This document shows, in pieces, positions 48,212-57,113 of a stretch of 64,000 nucleotides of DNA. Below the pieces are notes generated by a model. That model searched no databases. It saw only the letters and a program-made list of their open reading frames with translations, and was not told the DNA's origin. A program made the translations under genes and the position numbers. Position 1 is the stretch's first letter. The number at the start of each line of letters is the position of its first letter. The DNA comes from Lysobacter sp. BMK333-48F3 (GTDB taxonomy: Bacteria; Pseudomonadota; Gammaproteobacteria; Xanthomonadales; Xanthomonadaceae): the NCBI RefSeq assembly GCF_019733395.1, contig NZ_JAIHOO010000001.1, forward strand, positions 62,001 through 126,000, read 5' to 3'.

Positions 48212-49542
48212 GCGCGCTGCTCGACGCCTTCGCGTCGGCCTTCGACGCCCTGCCCGCGCGCGACGCCGCCGGGCTGGGCGCGACCCGCCGCGCCGCCCTC
48301 GACGCGGCGCTGCGCGACGGCCTGCCGGGCCCGCGCACCGAGGCCTGGAAGTACACCCCGTTGCGCGCGCTGGAGCGGCGCAGCTTCGTGCCCGCCGCCA
48401 GCGTCGCCCCGGCCGCCGACGGCGCCGCGCTCGACGCCGCCATCGCCGGCATCCCGGCGCCGCGCGCGGTGTTCCACAACGGCCGCTACGACGCCGCCCG
48501 CTCCGACCTGGCCGGCCTGCCCGCCGGCGTGTCGCTGCAGCCGCTGTCGCAGGTGCTGGCCGGCGGCGACGTGCGCGAGGCCAACTTCCTCGCCCGCCGC
48601 TACGAGCGCGCCGACGAAGTGTTCGCCCGCCTCAACGCCGCCCTCGCCGACGACGGCGCGGTGCTGCGGGTGGAGGCCGGCGTGCAGGCGCAGGGCTCGG
48701 TGCACCTGGTCTGCGTCGCCAGCCCGAGCGAGAACCACGATTCCGACGCCAAGGGCGGGCCGGACCTGGCCTGGCACCTGCGCCACCTGGTCGAACTGCG
48801 CGAGGGCGCGGCGCTGACCCTGGTCGAGCACCAGCTCGCCGTCGACAGCCACAGCCATTTCTCCAACGCCCTGATCCACGTCCACCTGGCCCCCGAGGCC
48901 AACCTGGTGCACGCGCGGGTCCAGGACGAATCGCTCGGCGCGACCGCGATCGCCCGCACCGACGCGGTGCTGGCGCGCTCGGCGCAGTACCGACGGATCG
49001 ACCTCGAGCTCGGCGCGGCGCTGTCGCGCCACGAGCTCAACGCCGCCCTGCACGGCGAGGGCGCGCAGGTGCTGGCCAACGGCGTGCTGCTCGCCAGCGG
49101 CCGCCGCCACCTCGACACCCGCCTGGGGATCGACCACGCCGGCCGCGACAGCCGCTGCGAGCTGACCTGGCGCGGCCTCGGAGCCGGCCGCTCGCGCGCC
49201 GCCTTCCACGGCGGAATCCTGATCCGCGAGGGCGCCGACGGCAGCAACGCCGCGTTGTCGAACAAGAACCTGCTGCTCAGCGAAGGCGCCGAGATCGACA
49301 CCCAGCCGGTGCTGGAGATCCACGCCGACGAAGTCCAGGCCGCGCACGGCGCCACGGTCGGCCAGATCGATGCCAACTCCCTGTTCTATCTGCGTTCGCG
49401 CGGCGTGCCGGCCGAACAGGCCCGCGCCCTGCTGACCGCCGCGTTCTGTCGCGAGACCCTGGCGGTGATCGAAGACCAGGACGTGCGCGCGATGCTGGAA
49501 GTGCGGCTGAACCTGGCGCTGGAACGCTTGCAGATCGTTTGA
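48208..49542 (+). CDS. sufD: Fe-S assembly protein SufD
   Basis: The product is a 444-residue paralogue of SufB in the SufBC2D complex. Signatures are PGPRTEAWKYTPLRALERR at the start, YRRIDLELGAALSRHELNAAL, and ADEVQAAHGATVGQIDANSLFYLRSRGVP, where the conserved HGATVG sits at the SufB interface. The GTG start overlaps the sufC stop (GTGA). Confidence 0.95.
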
Positions 49543-49652
49543 ACCGCGGAACGAGTGCAGAGGCAGGAGTAACGGGCAGTCCTCGGCGCCAGCGTTCTTT
49601 TCTCCAGACCCGTTCCTCTCCGCTCGTTTCTGGCCCCACCGGAATACAACGA

Positions 49653-50888
49653 ATGACCGCCGCCCTCCCTGCCGCTCCCGACTGGACCGCCGTCCGCGCC
49701 GACTTCCCGGTGCTGACCCGCCAGGTCCACGGCAAGCCGCTGATCTATTTCGACTCGGCCAACACCGGCCAGAAGCCGGCCGCGGTGATCGAGGCGGTGG
49801 ACGATTTCTATCGCCGCCACAACGCCAACGTCAGCCGCGCCGTGCATGCGCTCGGCACCGAGGCCACCGAGGCCTACGAAGGCGTGCGGGCCAAGCTGGC
49901 GCGCTTCCTCAACGTGCGCGCCGACGAGTTGGTGCTGTGCAGCGGCACCACCTTCGCGATCAACCTGGTCGCCTACTCCTGGGCCCTGCCGCGGCTGCAG
50001 CCGGGCGACGCGATCGTGCTGACCCGGATGGAGCACCACGCCAACATCGTGCCCTGGCAGTTGGTCGCCCAGCGCACCGGCGCGACGATCAAGGTCGCCG
50101 AACTCGACGAGTTGGGCCAGCTCGACCTGGCCCAGCTCTACGGCCTGCTCACCCCCGAGGTGAAGCTGCTGGCCCTGACCCATGTCTCCAACGTGCTCGG
50201 CACAGTCAACCCGGTGCGCGAGATCTGCCGCGAGGCGCGCAAGCGCGGCATCGTCACGCTGGTGGACGGCTCGCAGGCGGCGCCGCACCGCGCCCTCGAC
50301 GTGAGCGCGATCGGCTGCGATTTCTACGCCGTCACCGGCCACAAGATGAGCGGCCCGACCGGCACCGGCGCGCTGTGGGCGCGGCGCGAACATCTCGACG
50401 CGATGCCGCCGTTCGTCGGCGGCGGCGAGATGATCAAGGAAGTGCGATTCGAAGGCACCGTGTTCGCCGAGGGTCCGCGCAAGTTCGAGGCCGGCACGCC
50501 CAACATCGCCGGCTTCGTCGGCCTGGGCGCGGCGGTGGATTACCTCTCGGCGCTGGGCATGGCCCAGGTCGACGCGCGCGAACAGGAGCTGCTGGCCCAC
50601 TTCAACGCCGCCCTGGCCGAAGTACCGGGGCTGCGCGTGTTCGGCCGGGCGCAGGAGAAGGCGGCGGTGGTGAGCTTCCTGATCGAAGGCGCGCACGCCC
50701 ACGACCTGGCCACCCTGCTCGACCTGGAGGGCGTGGCGATCCGCTCCGGCCACCACTGCGCGCATCCGCTGATGCAGCACTTCGGCGTGCCGGCGACCTG
50801 CCGCGCCTCGCTCGCCTACTACAACACCCACGACGAGATCGACGCCTTCGTCGCCGCCCTCCACAAAGTCCGCAAGCTGCTCGCATGA
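49653..50888 (+). CDS. sufS: Cysteine desulfurase SufS
   Basis: The product is a 411-residue PLP enzyme that takes sulfur from cysteine for cluster assembly. The PLP lysine is in TGHKMSGPTG, the HHAN motif in MEHHANIVPW, and the persulfide cysteine in RSGHHCAHPLM. The N-terminal substrate motif reads DSANTGQKP where most SufS proteins have DNAATSQKP, a visible divergence. A 110-base gap holding a dispersed repeat separates it from sufD. The stop overlaps the next gene. No sufE is present in the window. Confidence 0.95.
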   Translation: MTAALPAAPDWTAVRADFPVLTRQVHGKPLIYFDSANTGQKPAAVIEAVDDFYRRHNANVSRAVHALGTEATEAYEGVRAKLARFLNVRADELVLCSGTTFAINLVAYSWALPRLQPGDAIVLTRMEHHANIVPWQLVAQRTGATIKVAELDELGQLDLAQLYGLLTPEVKLLALTHVSNVLGTVNPVREICREARKRGIVTLVDGSQAAPHRALDVSAIGCDFYAVTGHKMSGPTGTGALWARREHLDAMPPFVGGGEMIKEVRFEGTVFAEGPRKFEAGTPNIAGFVGLGAAVDYLSALGMAQVDAREQELLAHFNAALAEVPGLRVFGRAQEKAAVVSFLIEGAHAHDLATLLDLEGVAIRSGHHCAHPLMQHFGVPATCRASLAYYNTHDEIDAFVAALHKVRKLLA

Positions 50889-51433
50889 CCGCCCCCGACT
50901 CCCTGCGCTTCCGCCACGCCACCGTGGCCGACACCGACGCCATCGTCGCCCTGGTCGAATCGGCCTACCGCGGCGATTCCAGCCGGGTCGGCTGGACCAC
51001 CGAGGCCGACTTCCTCGACGGCCGCCGCACCGGTCCGGACGAAATCCACGCCTTCCTGGCCAAGCCCGACAGCGTGATCCTGCTCGGCGAGCGCGGCGCC
51101 GCCGACGGCCAGGTCGAGCTGCTGGCCTGCGCCCATGTCGCGATCGAGGACGGCGCCGGCTATTTCGGCATGTTCTCGGTCAAGCCGACCCTGCAGGGCG
51201 GCGGCATCGGCAAGCGCATGATCGAAGAATCCGAACGCATCGCGCGCGAGGACTGGCGGCTGCCGTCGATCCGCATGACCGTGATCAACGTGCGCGAGGA
51301 ACTGATCCAGTTCTACCTGCGCCGCGGTTACGTGCGCACCGGCACGATCAAGCCCTTCCCCTACGGCGACGCGCGTTTCGGCCTGCCCAAGCGCGACGAC
51401 CTCAGCTTCGAAGTGCTCGAGAAGACGTTCTGA
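50885..51433 (+). CDS. GNAT family N-acetyltransferase
   Basis: The product has 182 residues. The acetyl-CoA site is in MFSVKPTLQGGGIGKRMIEESERIA, with RLPSIRMTVINVREELIQFYLRRGYVRTG as motif B. The ATG overlaps the sufS stop, so it is a member of the suf transcript. The substrate is unknown; acetylation of a Suf component is possible but unproven. Confidence 0.92.
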   Translation: MTAPDSLRFRHATVADTDAIVALVESAYRGDSSRVGWTTEADFLDGRRTGPDEIHAFLAKPDSVILLGERGAADGQVELLACAHVAIEDGAGYFGMFSVKPTLQGGGIGKRMIEESERIAREDWRLPSIRMTVINVREELIQFYLRRGYVRTGTIKPFPYGDARFGLPKRDDLSFEVLEKTF

Positions 51434-51436
51434 GGA

Positions 51437-51610
51437 GCGGGGATTGGGGGGTTGGGATTCGGGATGGGGCAAGCAACAGCAGGTGCTGCGCTTGGCCGAC
51501 GAATCGCGGCTCCCGACCCCGGCTTCGGCACAAAGGATCGGGATCGAGGAGCGATACGGTCTTGCTCCGACCAATCCCGAATCCCAAATCCAAAATCCCG
51601 TTCCAAAGGA
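51437..51610. repeat. G-rich heptamers in inverted arrangement
   Basis: Plus-strand G-rich heptamers (51437-51469) and their C-rich complements (51581-51610, CCGAATCCCAAATCC) flank about 110 bases between the GNAT and Rieske genes, so the transcript could pair across them. Confidence 0.75.
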
Positions 51611-51619
51611 AACAACGCC

Positions 51620-51943
51620 ATGGGCGACTGGGTATTCGTCTGCGCCACCTCGCAACTGCTGCCCGGCGAATCCACCGTCGCCTGGGACGGGGACACTCCG
51701 ATCTTCGTCTGCAACTACGACGGCGACTACTACGCGCTGGAAGACCGCTGCTCGCACGAGGACTTCGAGCTGTCTTCGGGCACCTTCGACGGCGAGCAAG
51801 CCAGCATCGAATGCGTGCTGCACGGCGCCCGCTTCGACGTCCGCGACGGCCGCCCCCTGTGTGCGCCGGCCTACGAACCGGTAGCCAAGTTCCCGGTCAA
51901 GGTCGAAGACGGCGGGGTCTGGACTCGCGACGACCGCGACTGA
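51620..51943 (+). CDS. Rieske [2Fe-2S] ferredoxin (non-heme iron oxygenase ferredoxin type)
   Basis: The product has 107 residues. The cluster ligands are C44-x-H46 and C65-x2-H68 in CSHEDF and CVLHGARFD. Small soluble Rieske proteins carry electrons to oxygenases or other acceptors. Placed at the end of the suf operon, it may serve cluster assembly redox steps. AAAGGAAAC lies upstream of the ATG at 51620. No oxygenase gene is nearby. Confidence 0.93.
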   Translation: MGDWVFVCATSQLLPGESTVAWDGDTPIFVCNYDGDYYALEDRCSHEDFELSSGTFDGEQASIECVLHGARFDVRDGRPLCAPAYEPVAKFPVKVEDGGVWTRDDRD

Positions 51944-52030
51944 GCGCCCCGACGCGGCCCTCCGGCCGCCTCTCGCAACCGCGCCACAGATCGCGCGGGT
52001 AGTTCCAGCAGCCGACACTCCGCCTTGGCT

Positions 52031-52390
52031 GTTCCCCCCTTTGAAAAAGGGGGCTGGGGGGATTTGTTTTGCCGTTGCGCAAAGCCAAAGCAAATCCCCC
52101 GCGCCGCCACATTCGTCGGACTTCACACTAACGCCGGGCGCTCGCCCCCTTTTTCAAAGGGGGCCATCGATCGCGCTCGCGCCCTCAGCACCCACGCCCC
52201 CTTTTGCTGTTCCCCCCTTTGAAAAAGGGGGGCCAGGGGGGATTTGCTGTTGCCGTTGCGCAAAGCCAAAGCCCAAGCAAATCCCCCGCGCCGCCACGCT
52301 CGTCGGACTTCGCACTCGCGCCGGGCGCTCGCCCCCTTTGTCAAAGGGGGCTGCCGATCGCGCTCGCGACGCCGGCACCCACGACTCCTT
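52031..52390. repeat. 178-bp tandem duplication carrying C5/G5 palindromes
   Basis: Two copies start at 52031 and 52209. Each has TTCCCCCCTTTGAAAAAGGG, a GGGGGGATTTG box, GCAAATCCCCCGCGCCGCCA and a second CCCCCTTT-CAAAGGGGG palindrome. All parts can fold as hairpins. Together with the REP at 52407-52430 this fills the gap upstream of the TonB receptor; I see no gene in it. Confidence 0.88.
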
Positions 52391-52530
52391 TGGCCGCGGC
52401 CGCGCGGTCGCGGCTGGCGCCGCTCCTACCCCGAAGGCCGGCCCGTCGCGAGCGTCCCTGCCCCATCCGAGCCCCCTCCGAACCGCCCGGTTGCGCACGG
52501 GCGTACACCGGAAACGGTTACAGGACCCTC

Positions 52531-52546
52531 GAATTGTTCACAATTC
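52531..52546. promoter_or_regulatory. Palindrome upstream of the Fur box
   Basis: GAATTGTTCACAATTC is a 6-bp inverted repeat with a TTCA centre, 6 bases before the Fur box. It may be part of the promoter or a second regulator site. Confidence 0.45.
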
Positions 52547-52552
52547 GTTGCA

Positions 52553-52571
52553 AATGAGAATTCATCTCATT
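52553..52571 (+). promoter_or_regulatory. Fur box
   Basis: AATGAGAATTCATCTCATT has perfect 7-base arms around a 5-base centre and matches TGAGAAT-N-ATTCTCA at 12 of 14 arm positions. It lies 57 bases before the receptor ATG, so the receptor is iron-repressed by inference. Confidence 0.8.
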
Positions 52572-52627
52572 AAGATCGCGCCCTGACGCGGCCCCCGCGC
52601 CGTCAACCCGCAATCCCAGAGATTCCC

Positions 52628-54925
52628 ATGACTTCGAAGTTCGTCGTGTCGCCGCTCGCGGCTGCGCTCGCCCTCGCTTTCACCCTGCCGGCCGTGGCCG
52701 CCCCCGCGCCCGAACCGCAGGCCAAGGACCTCGACGGCGTCGCCGTCCACGGCCATCGCGTGGAGAAGGCCAGCAGCGGCAAGTACACGGCGAACCTGCG
52801 CGACACCCCGCAGACGATCACGGTGATCGACCGCAACACCATCGACGGCCAGAACCTGCTGTCGCTGACCGACATCCTCAGCACCCTGCCGGGCATCACC
52901 TTCGGCGCCGGCGAAGGCGGCGGCGGCTTCGGCGACAAGATCAACCTGCGCGGCTTCGACGCCAGCAACGACATCACCGTCGACGGCGTGCGCGACAGCG
53001 GTCTCTACAGCCGCACCGATCCGTTCAACCTGGAAGCGGTCGAAGTCGTCAACGGCGCCAACTCGGTCTACTCCGGCGCCGGCTCGGTCGGCGGCACGGT
53101 CAACCTGGTGACCAAGAGCGCCAGCCTCAACGAGTTCCACAAAGCCTCGATCGCCGCCGGCACCGACAGCTACGGGCGCGTCACCACCGACAGCAACTTC
53201 GTCCTCGGCGAAGGCAGCGCGCTGCGCCTGAACGCGATGGCGCACCAGAACGACGTGCCGGGCCGCGACGTCGAGCAGAACGAGCGCTGGGGCGTGGCCG
53301 CCTCGCTGGCCTTCGGCCTCGGCAGCGACACCACCTGGACCCTGAACTACATCCATCAGGAAGACCAGAACACCCCGCAATACGGCCTGCCGTTCTTCAA
53401 CGGCGACGTGCTGCCCGGCATCGATCGCGGCAACTACTACGGCTACAGCAACATCGACAAGCAGGACATCGATCTCGACTCGCTGACCTCGATCGTCGAG
53501 CACAACTTCAGCGACGCGTTCAAGATCCGCAACCTGACCCGCTGGCAGCAGGTCGACCAGTTCTCCCTGGTCGACGCCGTGCAGGGCACCTGGTGCCTGG
53601 CCAACAACCGCACTCCGCTCGGTGCCGCCTGCGGCAGCACCCGTCCCGGCAACTACAGCCCGAGCGGCCCGCGCGGCTACGGCCGCGACACCCGCAACAC
53701 CTCGCTGTACAACCAGACCGACCTGACCGTGCAGTTCAACACCGGCGCGATCGAGCACGACCTGGTGGCCGGCTTCTCGGTGCTGCACGAAGAATTCGAC
53801 CTCGACGTCACCAGCGACTTCCGCAACCCCAACGGCACCAACCCGTTCCTCGCCGGCCTGCCGCAGATGGACATCGCCCGTCCGGACCACATCTACCGCG
53901 GCCCGCTCAACCGCACCCTGACCGGCCGCACCGAAGGCGAGCTCGACAACCGCGCGATCTACGTGTTCGACACGCTGAAGTTCAACGAACAGTGGCAGCT
54001 GAGCCTGGGCGCGCGCTACGAGCGCAACGAAGGCAAGACCACCAACGCGGTGGTGGTGCAGGCCCCGACCGCGGCCAACCAGCCGCTGCCGGCGCTGCCG
54101 ATCGGCACCGTCACCGGCTACGGCGTGCCGTTCAAGAGCAACGACGACCTGTTCTCCTACCGCGCCGGCCTGGTCTACAAGCCGGTCGAGAACGGCAGCA
54201 TCTACGTCGCCTACGGCAACTCCAAGACCCCGTCCAAGGCCTCGGTCAACGGCTCGTGCACCGCGCAGACCTGCTCGGTCGATCCGGAAACCGCGGTCAA
54301 TTACGAAATCGGCACCAAGTGGGACTTCCTCGACGGCCGCCTGGCGCTGACCGGCTCGGTGTTCCGCAACGACCGCAAGAACTATAAGGTCGCCGACCTG
54401 GACAACCCGGCCAACCTGACCGGCCTGCAGCAGCTCGACGGCCGCGCCCGCGTCGACGGCGTGATGCTCGGCCTGTCCGGCCTGCTGACCGACCAGTGGG
54501 CGGTGTACGCCAACTACGCCTTCCTCGACAGCGAAGTGCTGCAGGGCGTGTCCGACCGCCAGGCCAACCTGGGCCTGGACTACACCCGCGGCGACCGCCT
54601 GACCCAGGTGCCGGAGCACGCCTTCAGCCTGTGGACCACCTACGACATCAGCCCGCGCTGGCAGGTCGGCTACGGCGCGACCTACCAGGGCAAGATCTGG
54701 CTGACTCAGCACAGCGCGACCAACGTCAACGGCCCGCTGACCACCTACGGCAGCTACTGGACCCACCGTGCGATGGTCAACTACAAGATCAACCGCCAGG
54801 CCTCGCTGCAGCTCAACGTCAACAACCTGACCGACGAGGAATACTTCACCCGTATCCGCAACAACGGTTGGGCGACCCCGGGCGACGGCCGCCAGGTGGT
54901 GCTGAGCGCGAACTTCTCGTTCTGA
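52628..54925 (+). CDS. TonB-dependent siderophore receptor, catecholate (Fiu) type
   Basis: The product has 765 residues. A signal peptide (ending LPAVAA) is followed by the TonB-box region DLDGVAVHGHR, the plug (DTPQTITVIDRNTIDGQNLLSLTDILSTLPGITFGAGEGG, INLRGFDASNDITVDGVRD) and a barrel ending in LSANFSF. The plug sequence is that of siderophore receptors, closest in pattern to Fiu/PiuA, which take up catecholates. A Fur box stands upstream and piuC follows after a hairpin, the usual PiuA/Fiu arrangement. Confidence 0.93.
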   Translation: MTSKFVVSPLAAALALAFTLPAVAAPAPEPQAKDLDGVAVHGHRVEKASSGKYTANLRDTPQTITVIDRNTIDGQNLLSLTDILSTLPGITFGAGEGGGGFGDKINLRGFDASNDITVDGVRDSGLYSRTDPFNLEAVEVVNGANSVYSGAGSVGGTVNLVTKSASLNEFHKASIAAGTDSYGRVTTDSNFVLGEGSALRLNAMAHQNDVPGRDVEQNERWGVAASLAFGLGSDTTWTLNYIHQEDQNTPQYGLPFFNGDVLPGIDRGNYYGYSNIDKQDIDLDSLTSIVEHNFSDAFKIRNLTRWQQVDQFSLVDAVQGTWCLANNRTPLGAACGSTRPGNYSPSGPRGYGRDTRNTSLYNQTDLTVQFNTGAIEHDLVAGFSVLHEEFDLDVTSDFRNPNGTNPFLAGLPQMDIARPDHIYRGPLNRTLTGRTEGELDNRAIYVFDTLKFNEQWQLSLGARYERNEGKTTNAVVVQAPTAANQPLPALPIGTVTGYGVPFKSNDDLFSYRAGLVYKPVENGSIYVAYGNSKTPSKASVNGSCTAQTCSVDPETAVNYEIGTKWDFLDGRLALTGSVFRNDRKNYKVADLDNPANLTGLQQLDGRARVDGVMLGLSGLLTDQWAVYANYAFLDSEVLQGVSDRQANLGLDYTRGDRLTQVPEHAFSLWTTYDISPRWQVGYGATYQGKIWLTQHSATNVNGPLTTYGSYWTHRAMVNYKINRQASLQLNVNNLTDEEYFTRIRNNGWATPGDGRQVVLSANFSF

Positions 54926-54935
54926 GCTTAGGGCC

Positions 54936-54959
54936 CGCTACCGGCTCGCGCCGGTAGCG
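54936..54959. terminator. 10-bp hairpin between receptor and piuC
   Basis: CGCTACCGGC and GCCGGTAGCG pair perfectly around TCGC, 10 bases after the receptor stop. It may attenuate transcription so that the receptor is made in excess over the downstream genes. Confidence 0.6.
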
Positions 54960-55062
54960 AGGCGGCCCGGCTGGCGCCCGCCGCCGGGTTCACGCTCTAA
55001 TCGGACCTCCACGGTCCAGCGCGCCGCCCGGGACCTCCCGGGCGCGCGCATTGAGGAAAACC

Positions 55063-55749
55063 ATGCTGCTGCACGTTCCCAAGGTGCTCACCGCCGAACA
55101 GGTCGCCCATTGCCGGGCGCGCCTGGACCAGGCCGGCTGGGCCGACGGCCGCATCACCGCCGGCCATCAGTCGGCCAAGGCCAAGGACAACGCGCAGCTG
55201 CCCGAAACCGATCCGGCCGCGCGCGAACTCGGCGCGCTGATCCTCGACGCGCTGTCGAAGAACCCGACCTTCTTCTCCGCCGCGCTGCCGCAGCGGGTGT
55301 ATCCGCCGCTGTTCAACCGCTATGCCGGCGGCCAGTCGTTCGGCTTCCACGTCGACAACGCGATCCGCTACGACCGCAGCCGCGGCGGCATGGACGCGGT
55401 GCGCACCGACCTGTCGGCGACCTTGTTCCTGAGCGCGCCGGAGGAATACGACGGCGGCGAACTGGTGATCGAAGACACCTACGGCAGCCACAGCATCAAG
55501 CTGGCGGCCGGCGACCTGGTGCTCTACCCCGGCACCAGCCTGCATAAGGTCACCCCGGTCACCCGCGGCGCGCGGGTGGCTTCGTTCTTCTGGATCCAGA
55601 GCCTGTTGCCGGAAGACGCGCAGCGGCGGCTGATGTTCGAACTCGACGTCTCGATCCGGCGCCTGAGCGCCGACGTGCCCGAGCATCCGGCCCTGGTCCA
55701 GCTGACCGGCGTCTACCACAACCTGCTGCGACGCTGGAGCCAGACGTGA
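55063..55749 (+). CDS. piuC: Fe(II)/2-oxoglutarate dioxygenase PiuC
   Basis: The product is a 228-residue PKHD-type hydroxylase. The iron triad is H96, D98 and H161 (FHVDN, SLHKVTP), with an arginine in TRGARVAS to bind 2-oxoglutarate. PiuC/YbiX proteins are encoded beside Fiu/PiuA receptors and are thought to act on imported siderophores. The ATG at 55063 follows GAGGA; an upstream TTG at 55051 is less likely. The stop overlaps the next start. Confidence 0.93.
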   Translation: MLLHVPKVLTAEQVAHCRARLDQAGWADGRITAGHQSAKAKDNAQLPETDPAARELGALILDALSKNPTFFSAALPQRVYPPLFNRYAGGQSFGFHVDNAIRYDRSRGGMDAVRTDLSATLFLSAPEEYDGGELVIEDTYGSHSIKLAAGDLVLYPGTSLHKVTPVTRGARVASFFWIQSLLPEDAQRRLMFELDVSIRRLSADVPEHPALVQLTGVYHNLLRRWSQT

Positions 55750-56438
55750 GTGCGGCCAGCAGCGACGACCGCGCGATCAGGACCGGCTCGATCAAAGCCG
55801 GCCCAATCAAGGCCACTTCGGGCACGATCGATCCCAACCGTCGCGCCTATTGGCTCAAGACCCTGCACCGCTGGCACTGGATCAGCGCCGCGGTCAGCCT
55901 GATCGCGTTGCTGCTGTTCGCCGCCACCGGCATCACTCTCAACCACGCCGCGCAGATCGAATCCGAACCGGTGGTGGTCAATCTCAAGGAAACCCTGCCG
56001 GCCAGCCTGCTGCGCAGCCTGAAAGCCGAGCGCGCCGAAGACGCGCCGTTGCCGGGCGCGGTCAACGACTGGCTCGCCGATGCGTTGGACGTGCGCACCG
56101 AAGGACGCAAGGGCGAGTGGTCCGATGCCGACGTCTACGTGTCGCTGCCGCGTCCGGGCGGCGACGCCTGGCTCAGCATCGACCGCGAGAGCGGCGCGAT
56201 CGAATACGAACGCACCGACCGCGGCTGGATCGCCTGGCTCAACGATCTGCACAAAGGCCGCAACACCGGCACCGCCTGGCGCTGGTTCATCGACCTGTTC
56301 GCGGTGGCCTGCCTGCTGTTCGCCCTGACCGGGCTGTGGCTGCTGCAGTTGCACGCGCGCCAGCGCGGCAAGACCTGGCCGCTGGTCGCGCTGGGCCTGG
56401 CCGTGCCGCTGCTGATCGTCGTCCTGTTCATGCACTGA
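55746..56438 (+). CDS. PepSY-associated TM protein
   Basis: The product has 230 residues, starting at GTG and overlapping the piuC stop. Three hydrophobic helices lie near 46-65, 183-202 and 211-229, with a periplasmic domain between the first two. Histidines H41, H44 and H67 flank helix 1; H169 and H203 flank helix 2. Related PepSY proteins (for example FoxB) are transmembrane iron-siderophore reductases that bind heme through such histidines. Here it probably carries electrons across the inner membrane; heme binding is inference. Confidence 0.85.
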   Translation: MSAASSDDRAIRTGSIKAGPIKATSGTIDPNRRAYWLKTLHRWHWISAAVSLIALLLFAATGITLNHAAQIESEPVVVNLKETLPASLLRSLKAERAEDAPLPGAVNDWLADALDVRTEGRKGEWSDADVYVSLPRPGGDAWLSIDRESGAIEYERTDRGWIAWLNDLHKGRNTGTAWRWFIDLFAVACLLFALTGLWLLQLHARQRGKTWPLVALGLAVPLLIVVLFMH

Positions 56439-56472
56439 CATCCGAATCCGTATTACCGCTAGGAGCCGATCC

Positions 56473-56988
56473 ATGAAGCTGTCGTCGTTCAAAGTCCTGA
56501 TTCCGGCGCTGGCGCTGCCGATGCCGGCGTTCGCGGCCGATCTGGAACTCAACATCGAGATCCCGCGCATCAACGCCGCCGAGTACCACCGCCCCTACGT
56601 CGCGGCCTGGATCGAAAAGGCCGACAACACCGTCGCCAGCAACCTGGCGGTCTGGTACGACGTCGACATGAAGAACGGCGAAGGCACCAAGTGGCTGAAG
56701 GACATGCGCCAGTGGTGGCGGCGCAGCGGCCGCAGCCTGAGCATGCCGGTCGACGGCGTCAGCGGCGCGACCCGCCCGGTCGGCCAGCACGCGCTCTCGT
56801 TCAAGGGCAACGGCAAGCAGCTCGCCGCCCTCGCGCCGGGCAACTACATCCTGGTGGTCGAAGCCGCGCGCGAAGTCGGCGGCCGCGAGATGGTCAGCAT
56901 TCCCTTCCAGTGGCCCGGCAAGGCGCAGAACCTGTCCGCGCAGGGCAAGACCGAACTGGGCAAGGTGAAGGTGGCGGTGAAGCCTTGA
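56473..56988 (+). CDS. DUF2271 periplasmic protein, probable flavinylated electron carrier
   Basis: The product has 171 residues. A signal peptide (MKLSSFKVLIPALALPMPAFA) is followed by the DUF2271 domain (NIEIPRINAAEYHRPYVAAWIEKAD, WLKDMRQWWRR). Residues 94-100 read DGVSGAT, an exact match to the Dxx(S/T)GAT motif that ApbE uses to attach FMN to the threonine, here T100. DUF2271 is a known member of flavinylation gene clusters. It likely relays electrons to periplasmic iron. apbE lies two genes downstream. Confidence 0.9.
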   Translation: MKLSSFKVLIPALALPMPAFAADLELNIEIPRINAAEYHRPYVAAWIEKADNTVASNLAVWYDVDMKNGEGTKWLKDMRQWWRRSGRSLSMPVDGVSGATRPVGQHALSFKGNGKQLAALAPGNYILVVEAAREVGGREMVSIPFQWPGKAQNLSAQGKTELGKVKVAVKP

Positions 56989-56992
56989 GAGC

Positions 56993-57102
56993 CGGGAATG
57001 GGGAATAGGGAATGGGGAATGGTTCGAGCCATTCCGCCCCCGTCTCCGCCCGTCCCGCCGCTCCTGCTTTAACGATTCCCCATTCCCCATCCTCCATTCC
57101 CG
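56993..57102. repeat. Inverted G-rich heptamer arrays inside the operon
   Basis: GGGAATGGGGAATAGGG-type repeats (56993-57021) and their complement (57073-57102, CCCCATTCCCCAT) can form a long hairpin in the mRNA between the DUF2271 and DUF4198 genes. Confidence 0.8.
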
Positions 57103-57113
57103 GACCCAAAGCC

